Assembly: GCA_002292405.1 (NCBI GenBank)
Contig: DBBW01000025.1
Location: 78,333 to 112,143, forward strand
Source of the DNA: Flavobacteriales bacterium UBA974
Lineage (GTDB): Bacteria > Bacteroidota > Bacteroidia > Flavobacteriales_D > Sanyastnellaceae
Length of the DNA: 33,811 nt
Direction of reading: 5' to 3'
Positions 7,613-14,702 of the stretch are shown here, piece by piece. The stretch's first letter is position 1. Every line of letters begins with the position of its first letter. The notes beneath the pieces are model-generated. The model had not been told where the DNA came from and made no database searches. It saw only the letters and a list, made by a program, of their open reading frames with translations. The position numbers and the translations under genes were made by a program.

Positions 7613-7798
7613 CTAAGACTAAAAACCGCCTGCCCATAGGGTGTCAAAGGAGATGGCGTACTATCTGTTCCTGATATACTTGTCTTTCTTGCAGATTTCA
7701 GTTGCTTGTCAGAATGTTCAGCAGATATCAATGGAGACGATGCGACAAATGTTCAAGATTTATTGCTGTTACTTGCGGTTTTCGGTACTTCCTGCTAA
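7613..7798 (+). pseudogene. orphan dockerin-like C-terminal remnant
   Basis: In one plus-strand frame, 7640-7798 encodes GVKGDGVLSVPDILVFLADF, then CLSECSADINGDD, then NVQDLLLLLAVFGTSC and a stop. This is a complete pair of dockerin/EF-hand-like repeats of the same type that ends the proteins at 14703-17180 and 24106-25302. Upstream the frame reads LRLKTACP and then hits TAG at 7637-7639; in intact relatives a CP pair precedes the first repeat, so the stop is probably a mutated sense codon. There is no start codon and no upstream body of a gene, because the divergent subtilisin gene begins at 7557. It is best read as the tail of a gene whose front was lost. Confidence 0.75.
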
Positions 7799-7823
7799 TC
7801 ATTCCTTATATTTATAGGTGGAT

Positions 7824-8855
7824 TCAGACTTTACTCAATTTATCAGAGAAGATTTTTGTTGCCAAACGTGGCATCGCACGTTGCCCCAATTCTTCCCAAG
7901 TCAAAACTTCGCCTCCGATTTCAGAAGCGTAAACATCAATTGCAGCTTTATTAGGAGCTTCCCACCCCTGAATTGTGGCCTCGATTCTTCGGTGGGTAAG
8001 AAGGTGGGTGACCGGCTTCATGAGTTCTCCAAGCGGATTAAATTCATTAGAAGGTTGCGTTTCCGGAAAGGCCCAAAGTTTTGCCCACACACCTGTTTCA
8101 GGGCGTTGGATGGTTACAGTAAAATTTTTATATCGTACGATATGCCAAGTTAAATCCCAGCGTATGGCTTTCTTTTTAGGTTTCTTGGCAGGGAGGATTC
8201 CCCACATGTCTGGTTGGTTTGCAGACGCACAGTTGGTGGAAAGAGGACATCGCTTACACATGGGATTTCGGGGTGAGCAAATCAGCGCACCTAGTTCCAT
8301 CACGGCTTGGTTGTGGTTACCAGGGTCGGCGTGATCAAGCCATGCATCTGCCGCAGCTTGCACAGCTTTCGCTCCGATTTTTCCATCCACAGGATCTGTA
8401 ATACCTTCCCAACGCGAAATCACCCTTTGTACGTTGCCATCCACAACGGCGACTCCTTCTCCTAGACCGATGGAAGCGATAGCTGCCGCTGTATAAGGAC
8501 CGATACCAGGCAATTTGAGCCAATCTACATAGGACTTAGGAAATTCTCCAGCAACGTCAATTGCTTTGGCTGCTTTGTGAAGATGTGTGGCCCGTCGGTA
8601 GTAGCCAAGACCCTCCCAAGCTTTGAGTACTTGGTCTTCAGTGGCACTCGCCAAATGTCCTACAGTTGGAAAGAAATCCATAAAAAGATGCCACTTGGGA
8701 ATACCTGTTTCCACTCGGGTTTGTTGCAACAAGATTTCGCTCAACCACGTTCCGTACAGTGAGGGATCGAGTCGCCATGGAAGGTCTCGTGCATGGTTAG
8801 CATACCATGATTTTAAGTTTGTTCTGGCTAGTAATATGTTGTTGGGGTTGGTCAC
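7824..8855 (-). CDS. mutY: A/G-specific adenine glycosylase MutY
   Basis: This is a 343-residue base-excision repair enzyme that removes adenine opposite 8-oxoguanine. It has catalytic Glu40 in WLSEILLQQTRVE, a helix-hairpin-helix LPGIGPYTAAAI (115-126), catalytic Asp139 in VVDGNVQRV, and the 4Fe-4S ligands Cys193, Cys200, Cys203 and Cys209 with the standard C-x6-C-x2-C-x5-C spacing. A NUDIX-like 8-oxoG recognition domain follows (LTWHIVRYKNFTVTIQ through THLLTHRRIEATI). Length and order match the family. Its start codon overlaps the stop of the upstream minus-strand gene by 4 bp, which suggests translational coupling. It ends just beyond the dockerin remnant. Confidence 0.96.
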   Translation of the reverse strand: MTNPNNILLARTNLKSWYANHARDLPWRLDPSLYGTWLSEILLQQTRVETGIPKWHLFMDFFPTVGHLASATEDQVLKAWEGLGYYRRATHLHKAAKAIDVAGEFPKSYVDWLKLPGIGPYTAAAIASIGLGEGVAVVDGNVQRVISRWEGITDPVDGKIGAKAVQAAADAWLDHADPGNHNQAVMELGALICSPRNPMCKRCPLSTNCASANQPDMWGILPAKKPKKKAIRWDLTWHIVRYKNFTVTIQRPETGVWAKLWAFPETQPSNEFNPLGELMKPVTHLLTHRRIEATIQGWEAPNKAAIDVYASEIGGEVLTWEELGQRAMPRLATKIFSDKLSKV

Positions 8856-9358
8856 TTGGCAGATCCACCATAACTCTCGGATTTAGTACTCCAGTATTCT
8901 TCCTTTATTAGAGGTTTGATAAAAAACAATTGGTCGGGTTCTATTTCAACGCCAAAACTGTTCCTACATTGAGTTAAAGACACAATGCTGCCGTTGTTAT
9001 ATAACTCATTCATTGCTGGGTTACCATTTTCATGGAAGCTAAGAAAAACCCCATCTGGACGACCTTCTTTCAGCATCCCAAATCTTCTTAACTCGCCTGG
9101 GTTTTCAGAGCATGGGTAGTATTCGTAATACCATCCGTTGAAGGTGGTTCCTAGCCATTGCATTTGGCCTGATTTATTATTAAAAGGTTCACCGTCATCA
9201 CCACCACCAGCTACTCGAACGTAAGAAATAAAATCATCAATACGTACAGGATAAATAGATACCATCAAGGTGTCATAGCTCTGTAGTATTACGAACTGGG
9301 CTGAAGAATTAAAACTAAAAGAGAGCAAACAAAATACAATTATTAGTGCTGATTTCAT
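8852..9358 (-). CDS. exported protein with MORN-like repeat, unknown function
   Basis: The chosen ATG at 9356-9358 begins a good signal peptide (MKSALIIVFCLLSFSFNSSAQ); the longer frame from 9415 adds 19 residues without export character. The mature part is about 150 residues. The segment GMLKEGRPDGVFLSFHENG resembles the MORN-2/YwqK-type repeat (xxGxxDGxWxxYxENG), which is common in exported Bacteroidota proteins. TATCTTTC (9363-9370) lies 4 nt before the ATG and may be a -7 box. The gene overlaps mutY by 4 bp and is probably cotranscribed with it, with no functional link evident. Confidence 0.7.
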   Translation of the reverse strand: MKSALIIVFCLLSFSFNSSAQFVILQSYDTLMVSIYPVRIDDFISYVRVAGGGDDGEPFNNKSGQMQWLGTTFNGWYYEYYPCSENPGELRRFGMLKEGRPDGVFLSFHENGNPAMNELYNNGSIVSLTQCRNSFGVEIEPDQLFFIKPLIKEEYWSTKSESYGGSAK

Positions 9359-9362
9359 ATTT

Positions 9363-9370
9363 GAAAGATA
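9363..9370 (-). promoter_or_regulatory. possible -7 box TATCTTTC close to a start codon
   Basis: Minus-strand TATCTTTC ends 4 nt before the ATG at 9358. There is no well-spaced TTG upstream. It is part of a recurring pattern in this window. Confidence 0.35.
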
Positions 9371-9434
9371 AACATTATGATCATCAATGTAAGCCATGCT
9401 ATATGTTTTATACATCAGTGAAGCTTAAGGTTTG

Positions 9435-9839
9435 TTAATCTCTCTTCACCCAAACACAGTTTTTTAAGAGTCCATCACAATTCTCCTTTATCTTATTCCC
9501 TACTACTTTGTAATCTGTTTGTTGAGTAGTGCCTAGTATGCCATAATACTCAAATGAAGTACTGTCAGGGTAGAGCATTAATTTTAAAATAGTGTCAACT
9601 TGAAAAAAATCATAGGTTCCCGAGTGACCCTCTCCGTTTTCGTAGTTAAAACGATAGTGACCGGGACTTCCATCATCGATATTCCAATCCTCAAAGATCA
9701 TTAATTCGGGACCATTTTCTACACAATTAGAACATCCTCTGTCTGGATCAATATCGTACGTACCAAGAATTCTCTCTTCCATGGGTTTACATCCAAAAAA
9801 AGAAATAGAAAATATTAAAATGTAGATCACTGTTTTCAT
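9435..9839 (-). CDS. small lipoprotein, unknown function
   Basis: This is a 134-residue protein from ATG 9837-9839, with an alternative Met 3 codons upstream. It has a lipoprotein signal peptide with lipobox FFGC (MKTVIYILIFSISFFGC), so the mature protein is expected to be lipid-anchored. The body contains a CSNC pair, the segment LMIFEDWNIDD, and GTYDFFQVDTILKLMLYPD, and it ends CDGLLKNCVWVKRD. The size and beta-rich character resemble small lipocalin-like lipoproteins of this phylum, but no family is recognised. Minus-strand TATCTTGC (9845-9852) lies 5 nt before the ATG. Confidence 0.65.
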   Translation of the reverse strand: MKTVIYILIFSISFFGCKPMEERILGTYDIDPDRGCSNCVENGPELMIFEDWNIDDGSPGHYRFNYENGEGHSGTYDFFQVDTILKLMLYPDSTSFEYYGILGTTQQTDYKVVGNKIKENCDGLLKNCVWVKRD

Positions 9840-9844
9840 CTTTG

Positions 9845-9852
9845 GCAAGATA
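9845..9852 (-). promoter_or_regulatory. possible -7 box TATCTTGC for the lipoprotein gene
   Basis: It resembles TAnnTTTG and lies 5 nt before the ATG at 9839. No convincing -33 TTG was found. Confidence 0.35.
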
Positions 9853-9903
9853 CTGTGTGAGTTTACTTATATTTCCTTTTTCACAAAGAAGATTTAAGAT
9901 TAG

Positions 9904-9917
9904 AAAGGGTTCCCTTT
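9904..9917. promoter_or_regulatory. 14-bp palindrome in a divergent intergenic region
   Basis: AAAGGG-TT-CCCTTT lies between the divergent lipoprotein and aminotransferase genes, a position where an operator could sit. There is no independent support. Confidence 0.25.
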
Positions 9918-9966
9918 ACTTTCTCTTTTGTTGAAATATAGATGAAGCAAGATTAAGATATTATCA

Positions 9967-9974
9967 TATTTTTG
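9967..9974 (+). promoter_or_regulatory. possible -7 box TATTTTTG for the aminotransferase operon
   Basis: It fits TAnnTTTG exactly and lies 18 nt before the ATG at 9993. No TTG was found at the expected distance upstream. Confidence 0.35.
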
Positions 9975-9992
9975 ACTTTGAGATAACAACAA

Positions 9993-10901
9993 ATGATACA
10001 CGGAACACATAATGCTGAGCCAGACAAAAGGAACAACGATGTATTGATCTACATCAATGGTGAATTGTTTAAAAGGGCGGAGGCAAAGATTAGCGTATTT
10101 GACAGTGGCTATCTAGTAGGAGATGGTGTTTGGGAAGCGATGCGACTTTATAACGGCGTGCTAGCTTTTTCAAATCAACATCTTGACCGATTGTGGGCAG
10201 GTGCTGCTGCTATTGGTATGGAAATGAATTTCAGTAGAGAAGAGTTACTTGAAAAAGTTCATCAGACCTTGGATGCAAACGACATGCATACTGATGTTCA
10301 CGTTAGAATCATGCTGACACGCGGAACTAAGACGACCCCTTCGCAGGATCCTCGTCTATTATTGAGTGGGCCCAATCTGGTGATAATCGCTGAGCATAAG
10401 AAAGCAAGCAAAGAGTCTGCAATAAAGGGAATCAGACTTTTCACGAGTACTGTAAGAAGAGGCTCGCCAGACTATTTAGATCCTCGAATGAATTGTCACA
10501 GCAAAATACATGAGGTTCAAGCACTCGTTCAAGCACTAGAAGCAGGTTGTGATGAAGCCCTCATGCTTGATGTCAGAGGTTTTGTTTCTACATGTAATGC
10601 AACGAATTTCTTTTTGGTAAAACAAGATGAGGTATGGACTTCTACAGGAGCATATTGTATGAATGGAATTACGAGAAACAATGTGATTCATATTTGTGAG
10701 CAAGAGGGGATGGTGTGTCGTCAAAAAGATTTCTCATTGTTTGACACTTACTCTGCGGACGAAGCTTTTGTGACTGGCAGTTTTGGCGGATTGACCCCTG
10801 TGACAAAGATAGATGGGCGTGTTATTTCAAGTGGGGCTGGCCCCATAACACAGCAATTACAAAGACATTATAAAGAACTCATCACAAATGAAGCCAGTTA
10901 G
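9993..10901 (+). CDS. class IV PLP-dependent aminotransferase (branched-chain/D-amino acid type)
   Basis: This is a 302-residue fold-type IV PLP enzyme. The N-terminal domain is recognisable from YINGELFKRAEAKISVFDSG and GDGVWEAMRLYNG, as in IlvE/DAAT/PabC relatives. The Schiff-base lysine is Lys171 in MNCHSKIHEVQAL. The PLP-phosphate and ring-binding segment reads GFVSTCNATNFFLV (196-209). At the position where IlvE, DAAT and PabC have the Glu that contacts the pyridine nitrogen (SEGxxxNxF), this protein has Thr200, which is unusual. The gene overlaps the following sulfotransferase-like gene by 14 bp, so the two products probably act together. Similar aminotransferase and sulfotransferase-like domains are fused in plant BCAT-like proteins. 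The substrate is unknown. Confidence 0.87.
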   Translation: MIHGTHNAEPDKRNNDVLIYINGELFKRAEAKISVFDSGYLVGDGVWEAMRLYNGVLAFSNQHLDRLWAGAAAIGMEMNFSREELLEKVHQTLDANDMHTDVHVRIMLTRGTKTTPSQDPRLLLSGPNLVIIAEHKKASKESAIKGIRLFTSTVRRGSPDYLDPRMNCHSKIHEVQALVQALEAGCDEALMLDVRGFVSTCNATNFFLVKQDEVWTSTGAYCMNGITRNNVIHICEQEGMVCRQKDFSLFDTYSADEAFVTGSFGGLTPVTKIDGRVISSGAGPITQQLQRHYKELITNEAS

Positions 10902-11619
10902 AATTTGTCTTTGGTCTGGTCCAAGGAATATCTCTACTTCTCTGATGTACTCCTTTGCACAACTGAGCAATTGCAAAGTCGTAGATGAACCTTTATATGC
11001 ACATTACTTGTCACAGCTTTCTGAAGATGAGCGCGCACGACACCCTGCAGCTAATGAAATTATGGCATCTATGGAGCAAGATGGAGCAAAAGTAGCTGAG
11101 ATGATGACTGGTGATTTCGGGGAGTCTACACAGGTATTGTTTTTCAAAAACATGACCCATCATCTGCCAGGAATAGATAGGAGTTTTATGAAGAATGTGG
11201 TAAATGTAATTTTGACAAGAGACCCCGAAGACATGTTGCCTTCGTATGACAAAGTTATTCAGAATCCATCTTTAAGCGATACAGGATATGATGCTCATAT
11301 TGAACTCTTGGATTACTTTAACCAGGAAGGAATCACTCCTATCGTTGTTGATTCAAAATCGATACAAAAAGACCCAGAAAGAGTACTTCTGGAGTTGTGT
11401 AAACGAGCTGAAGTTGTATTTGATTCAGCTATGTTGAAATGGGAGGCTGGTCCTATAAAAGAGGACGGAGTTTGGGCGAAATATTGGTATTCAAGCACAC
11501 ATAATTCCACAGGTTTTTTCAAGTTTACTCCCAAGAAATCTCCATTTCCTCAGCACCTAATTCCTCTTTTACTTCAGTGTAAACCACTTTACAAAAGGCT
11601 TCAAAAACTTTCAATTTAA
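10888..11619 (+). CDS. sulfotransferase-family P-loop protein
   Basis: This is a 243-residue cytosolic protein. The N-terminal CLWSGPRNISTSLMYSF (7-23) is a PAPS 5'-phosphosulfate-binding P-loop of the sulfotransferase type (G-P-R-x-x-S-T). The segment VVNVILTRDPEDMLPSY (~104-120) resembles the 3'-phosphate-binding strand-loop (RDPxxxxxS) of the same fold. The length is close to that of small bacterial sulfotransferase-like proteins. It starts inside the end of the aminotransferase gene (14-bp overlap), which indicates coupled translation. A possible reaction is sulfonation of an amino- or hydroxy-compound derived from the aminotransferase product, but this is inference; the protein could also be a non-catalytic P-loop relative. 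Confidence 0.8.
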   Translation: MKPVRICLWSGPRNISTSLMYSFAQLSNCKVVDEPLYAHYLSQLSEDERARHPAANEIMASMEQDGAKVAEMMTGDFGESTQVLFFKNMTHHLPGIDRSFMKNVVNVILTRDPEDMLPSYDKVIQNPSLSDTGYDAHIELLDYFNQEGITPIVVDSKSIQKDPERVLLELCKRAEVVFDSAMLKWEAGPIKEDGVWAKYWYSSTHNSTGFFKFTPKKSPFPQHLIPLLLQCKPLYKRLQKLSI

Positions 11620-11644
11620 GATTGATGTCATTTTGGTTCATCTG

Positions 11645-11667
11645 CAATTTATAAATTGATTTTTTTT
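11645..11667 (+). terminator. weak AT-rich terminator candidate
   Basis: CAATT (11645-11649) and AATTG (11654-11658) form a 5-bp stem with loop TATA, followed by AT and a run of seven or more T. It lies about 26 bp after the sulfotransferase stop. The stem is weak. Confidence 0.35.
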
Positions 11668-11740
11668 ACCCAGTTCGTGATGTTTAGAAATTGCTTCATG
11701 ACAGGCTGTTTTAGGAAAGTATAAAAGTTGGTATCTAGGC

Positions 11741-11770
11741 GTGAAAACACAAATGATTTGTGTAACTTTC
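11741..11770 (+). promoter_or_regulatory. umuDC promoter region with palindromic operator candidate
   Basis: ACACAAA-TGA-TTTGTGT (11747-11763) is a perfect 7-bp inverted repeat with a 3-nt spacer. It sits between a weak -33 position (GTG at 11741-11743) and TAACTTTC (11763-11770), with 19 nt between them, the normal Bacteroidota spacing. The umuD start is at 11847. A repressor bound here would block transcription, as expected for a DNA-damage-regulated operon. Confidence 0.5.
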
Positions 11771-11846
11771 CTGTCCGCTTTTAAAGACGATGATTGTGCT
11801 ACTTAGGTTGCCTTTATCCATGGTCTGCGCGCTTTAATCCACAGGT

Positions 11847-12281
11847 ATGAATAGGAAAATGAAATTAAAATGGTGCCCCGCAAGTGATGTTGCATTTGAT
11901 GCGGTGCCGTTTTTTGACGAGGGGGTGCAAGCGGGTTTTCCATCTCCGGCAGAAGATCATCTGGATCTGGACCTAGATTTAAATTCGTATCTCGTTCAAC
12001 ATCCTTCGGCAACATTTTGCTGCCGGGTTGAAGGTGATTCTATGGTGGGGGCAGGTATTCAGACGGGGGACGTGATTATGATAGATCGATCGCTTACGCC
12101 GCAGAAGGGCAGCATCGTCCTCGCGGTGTTAGATGGAGAGTTTACTGTAAAGCGCGTGGATATTCAGGGAGATACGCTGCTTTTAATTCCTGAAAACCCC
12201 AAGCTCAAGCCGATAGAGGTGGGGGAAGAATCAAATTTTCAGGTTTGGGGTGTGGTGACATTCGTAATTCACAAGGTGTGA
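11847..12281 (+). CDS. umuD: UmuD-like S24 self-cleaving translesion polymerase subunit
   Basis: This is a 144-residue protein. After a ~29-residue arm comes QAGFPSPAED, the UmuD/LexA-type cleavage site (Ala29-Gly30), then the S24 peptidase fold. The nucleophile is Ser65 in GDSMVGAG and the general base is Lys102 in DGEFTVKRV. LNSYLVQHPSATF matches E. coli UmuD closely. In the known system RecA filaments trigger self-cleavage and UmuD'2 joins UmuC to form Pol V. The last codon overlaps the GTG start of umuC. ATG codons at 11847 and 11859 are both possible starts; the first is used here. The DNA is more GC-rich than the flanking genes. Confidence 0.93.
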   Translation: MNRKMKLKWCPASDVAFDAVPFFDEGVQAGFPSPAEDHLDLDLDLNSYLVQHPSATFCCRVEGDSMVGAGIQTGDVIMIDRSLTPQKGSIVLAVLDGEFTVKRVDIQGDTLLLIPENPKLKPIEVGEESNFQVWGVVTFVIHKV

Positions 12282-13531
12282 TTGCCCTCGTTGATTGTAA
12301 TAATTTCTTTGCATCGTGTGAACGGGTTTTTAGGCCCAACCTCATTTCCAAACCCGTCGTAGTTCTCTCGAACAACGATGGATGTGTTATCGCTCGCAGT
12401 AACGAGGCAAAAGCGTTGGGTGTAAAAATGGGAGCTCCGGCTTTTAAGAGCGAGCGGTTTTTTGCGCGCAATGGAGTACATGTGTTCTCATCCAATTTCG
12501 CTTTGTACGGAGATATGTCTAAGCGCGTCATGGATACCATTCGACCTGAGGTCGATGAGATGGAGGTTTATTCTATTGACGAGGCGTTTCTGGTGTTTGA
12601 AGGCCCAGCCGCTGAGGAGCGAGCTAGAGCCCTTCGTGAGAAGGTAGAGCGGTGGACTGGAATACCCGTTTCTATAGGTCTTGCTCCGACGAAAACTCTG
12701 GCAAAAGTAGCCACCCGTATCGCGAAAAAAATGCCCGAAATGAATGGCGTATTCACCCTGAATTCTTCCTGCGATGTAGAGCGCGCACTTCATCGCTGCA
12801 AAATAGAGGACGTTTGGGGTATAGGTAACCGATCCTCCTCCAAGCTGAAATCCTACGGAATAACGACGGCGCTGAAGTTCACCTTGGCCGACCCCGATTG
12901 GGTTCGCCGCAACCTCAGCATAACAGGTACGAGGATGCAGAAAGAACTTCAAAGTACGATTTGCTCACCAGTCAACGACGCCTCCCCTCGCAAGCAAAGC
13001 ATACGCACAGCAAGATCGTTTGGCTCGGAAGTACAAAGTTTACACGCCCTCAATGAATCCGTGGGAACTTTCGCCGCCAATTGCGCGTCCAAGCTCCGGA
13101 AGGAAGGAAGTTGCTGTATCTCTATTACTACTTTCGTGATGACGAATCCCTTTAACCCCCAAGCGCCACAATACAACGCTTCGCGCACCATCAAGCTCGA
13201 AGTTCCCACGAACGACACCCTCGAAATTGTCGCTTCTGCGATTCAGGCGTTAAAGTTTATTTACCGAGATGGGTTTTCGTACAAAAAAGCGGGCGTCCTG
13301 GTGAGTTCGATCACCCCATCTGCAGAAGTTCAACTCGGACTTTTCGATGTCGTCGATAGATCGAAGCGCACTTCTTTAATGACTTCGATAGATATCATCA
13401 ATACGAAGCTAGGGCACGACAAAGTCCGACTCGCCGTCCAGGGCTTCGATCGAAAATGGCGTCTCCGTCAGGAACGACTTTCCCCGTGTTACACAACGCG
13501 CTTTACAGATTTTTTAACCGTGAAGGTTTAG
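12278..13531 (+). CDS. umuC: UmuC, translesion DNA polymerase V catalytic subunit (Y family)
   Basis: I choose the GTG at 12278-12280, which overlaps the umuD stop as GTGA and yields MIALVDCNNFFASCERVF, the canonical UmuC beginning. The upstream ATG at 12245 would add 11 residues of no homology. The product is 417 residues, close to the usual 420. It has the first metal-binding Asp in LVDCNNF, VLSNNDGCVIARS, the second acidic motif YSIDEAFL, and the little-finger and C-terminal region ending in a KLGHDKVRLAVQGF-type segment (family DU4113-like tail). It is coupled to umuD. The base composition is higher in GC than in rluF downstream, so the pair may have arrived together by transfer. Confidence 0.95.
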   Translation: MIALVDCNNFFASCERVFRPNLISKPVVVLSNNDGCVIARSNEAKALGVKMGAPAFKSERFFARNGVHVFSSNFALYGDMSKRVMDTIRPEVDEMEVYSIDEAFLVFEGPAAEERARALREKVERWTGIPVSIGLAPTKTLAKVATRIAKKMPEMNGVFTLNSSCDVERALHRCKIEDVWGIGNRSSSKLKSYGITTALKFTLADPDWVRRNLSITGTRMQKELQSTICSPVNDASPRKQSIRTARSFGSEVQSLHALNESVGTFAANCASKLRKEGSCCISITTFVMTNPFNPQAPQYNASRTIKLEVPTNDTLEIVASAIQALKFIYRDGFSYKKAGVLVSSITPSAEVQLGLFDVVDRSKRTSLMTSIDIINTKLGHDKVRLAVQGFDRKWRLRQERLSPCYTTRFTDFLTVKV

Positions 13532-13557
13532 TAGGATTTAAGCACGACCTTTGTGTA

Positions 13558-14277
13558 ATGGAAACGAGGATAAATAAATTTCTAAGCGAAGTTGGTTTTT
13601 GTTCGAGAAGGGCTGCAGACAAACTACTTGAGCAGGGTAAGATTACGATTAATGGGAAGGTTCCAAAGCTCGGTACGAAGGTGAAATCGGGTGATGAGGT
13701 GATGGTTGACGGCAAGCTAGTGGGGGAGGGAGAGCGCGATAAATTGGTCTATTTGGCATTTCATAAGCCTGTTGGAATTGTCTGTACCACAGACCAAAGT
13801 AGAGAGGAAAACAACATCATCGATTTCATCGGCTACCCCACCAGAATTTTCCCTATAGGCAGGTTGGATAAGCCCAGTGAGGGATTGATTTTTTTAACGA
13901 ACGACGGAGATATCGTGAATAAAATTCTCAGAGCGAAGAATCACCATGAGAAGGAGTATATCGTTACTGTTGATAGGATTATTATCGGAAGTTTCATTCG
14001 TGATATGGGGAATGGAGTTCCAATTTTAGACACTGTGACGAATCCTTGCTTTGTAGAACAAACAGGAGACCGCGAATTTAGAATTATTCTCACGCAAGGG
14101 CTCAACAGGCAGATCCGTAGGATGTGCGAATATTTCGGATATAGAGTTGGGCGACTCAAGCGAGTTCGTATCATGAATATGCACCTAGATATGCCAGTAG
14201 GAACATGGCGCGATTTCAAAAAACCTGAACTTGAAGAAATGTATCGAATGATAGGCGATTCATCGAAGACTTTTTAA
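13558..14277 (+). CDS. rluF: RluF-type 23S rRNA pseudouridine synthase
   Basis: This is a 239-residue protein from ATG 13558, 26 bp after umuC. This start gives METRINKFLSEVGFCSRRAA, the expected S4 RNA-binding domain opening; a longer frame begins inside umuC and lacks homology there. The S4 domain covers about residues 1-55. The catalytic domain of the RsuA family has Asp104 in FPIGRLDKPSEGL, followed by NKILRAKNHHEKEYIVTVD and QGLNRQIRRMCEYFGY, which resemble RluF more than RluB/RsuA. The enzyme isomerises a uridine in 23S rRNA (U2604 in E. coli). It is shorter than E. coli RluF because the C-terminal extension is missing. The stop overlaps the next ATG by 1 bp. Confidence 0.9.
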   Translation: METRINKFLSEVGFCSRRAADKLLEQGKITINGKVPKLGTKVKSGDEVMVDGKLVGEGERDKLVYLAFHKPVGIVCTTDQSREENNIIDFIGYPTRIFPIGRLDKPSEGLIFLTNDGDIVNKILRAKNHHEKEYIVTVDRIIIGSFIRDMGNGVPILDTVTNPCFVEQTGDREFRIILTQGLNRQIRRMCEYFGYRVGRLKRVRIMNMHLDMPVGTWRDFKKPELEEMYRMIGDSSKTF

Positions 14278-14678
14278 TGAAACGGGAATTGATACAGGAT
14301 ATCAACCACGAGGTTAATGCGGAAACAATTCTGGAATTCGTTTCGCAACTCTCAGGGGTGACTCAGGGTTTTCCGTTCGATAATAAAACGTTGGTGTTTA
14401 AGGTTGGAAATAAAGCGAAGGAAAAAATATTTGCTCTGTTTAATATTGAAGATTTTAAAAGCGTAAATCTTAAATGTAATCCTGAACGTTCGGTGAAGTT
14501 ACGGAGTGAATTTGAGGGTGTAATTCCAGGATGGCATATGAATAAAAAGCATTGGAATACGGTGTCACCAGTTCCGATTTCAGATGTTCCACCAAAGTTG
14601 TTTTGGGAACTCCTGCACCATAGTTATTCCACAGTTCGCAACTCTTTGCCTGTAAAAGTAAGAAACGACCTTACTTAA
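14277..14678 (+). CDS. MmcQ/YjbR family protein
   Basis: This is a 133-residue protein starting within the TAATG junction with rluF, so the two are coupled. The family signature is clear: GVTQGFPFDNKTLVFKV near the N-terminus, then VNLKCNPERSVKLR, GVIPGWHMNKKHWNTV and a C-terminal WELLHHSYSTV helix. This CyaY-like fold is called a DNA-binding family, but its physiological role is poorly known. It ends 24 bp before the convergent BNR-protein gene, with no terminator recognisable between them. Confidence 0.88.
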   Translation: MKRELIQDINHEVNAETILEFVSQLSGVTQGFPFDNKTLVFKVGNKAKEKIFALFNIEDFKSVNLKCNPERSVKLRSEFEGVIPGWHMNKKHWNTVSPVPISDVPPKLFWELLHHSYSTVRNSLPVKVRNDLT

Positions 14679-14702
14679 GTCAGATGTGAAATCACACGAA
14701 AT

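Noticed and set aside
14679..14702. TGTGAAATCACA palindrome between convergent mmcQ/yjbR and BNR-protein genes as a terminator
   Set aside because: The loop would be only 2 nt and there is no T-tract on either strand.
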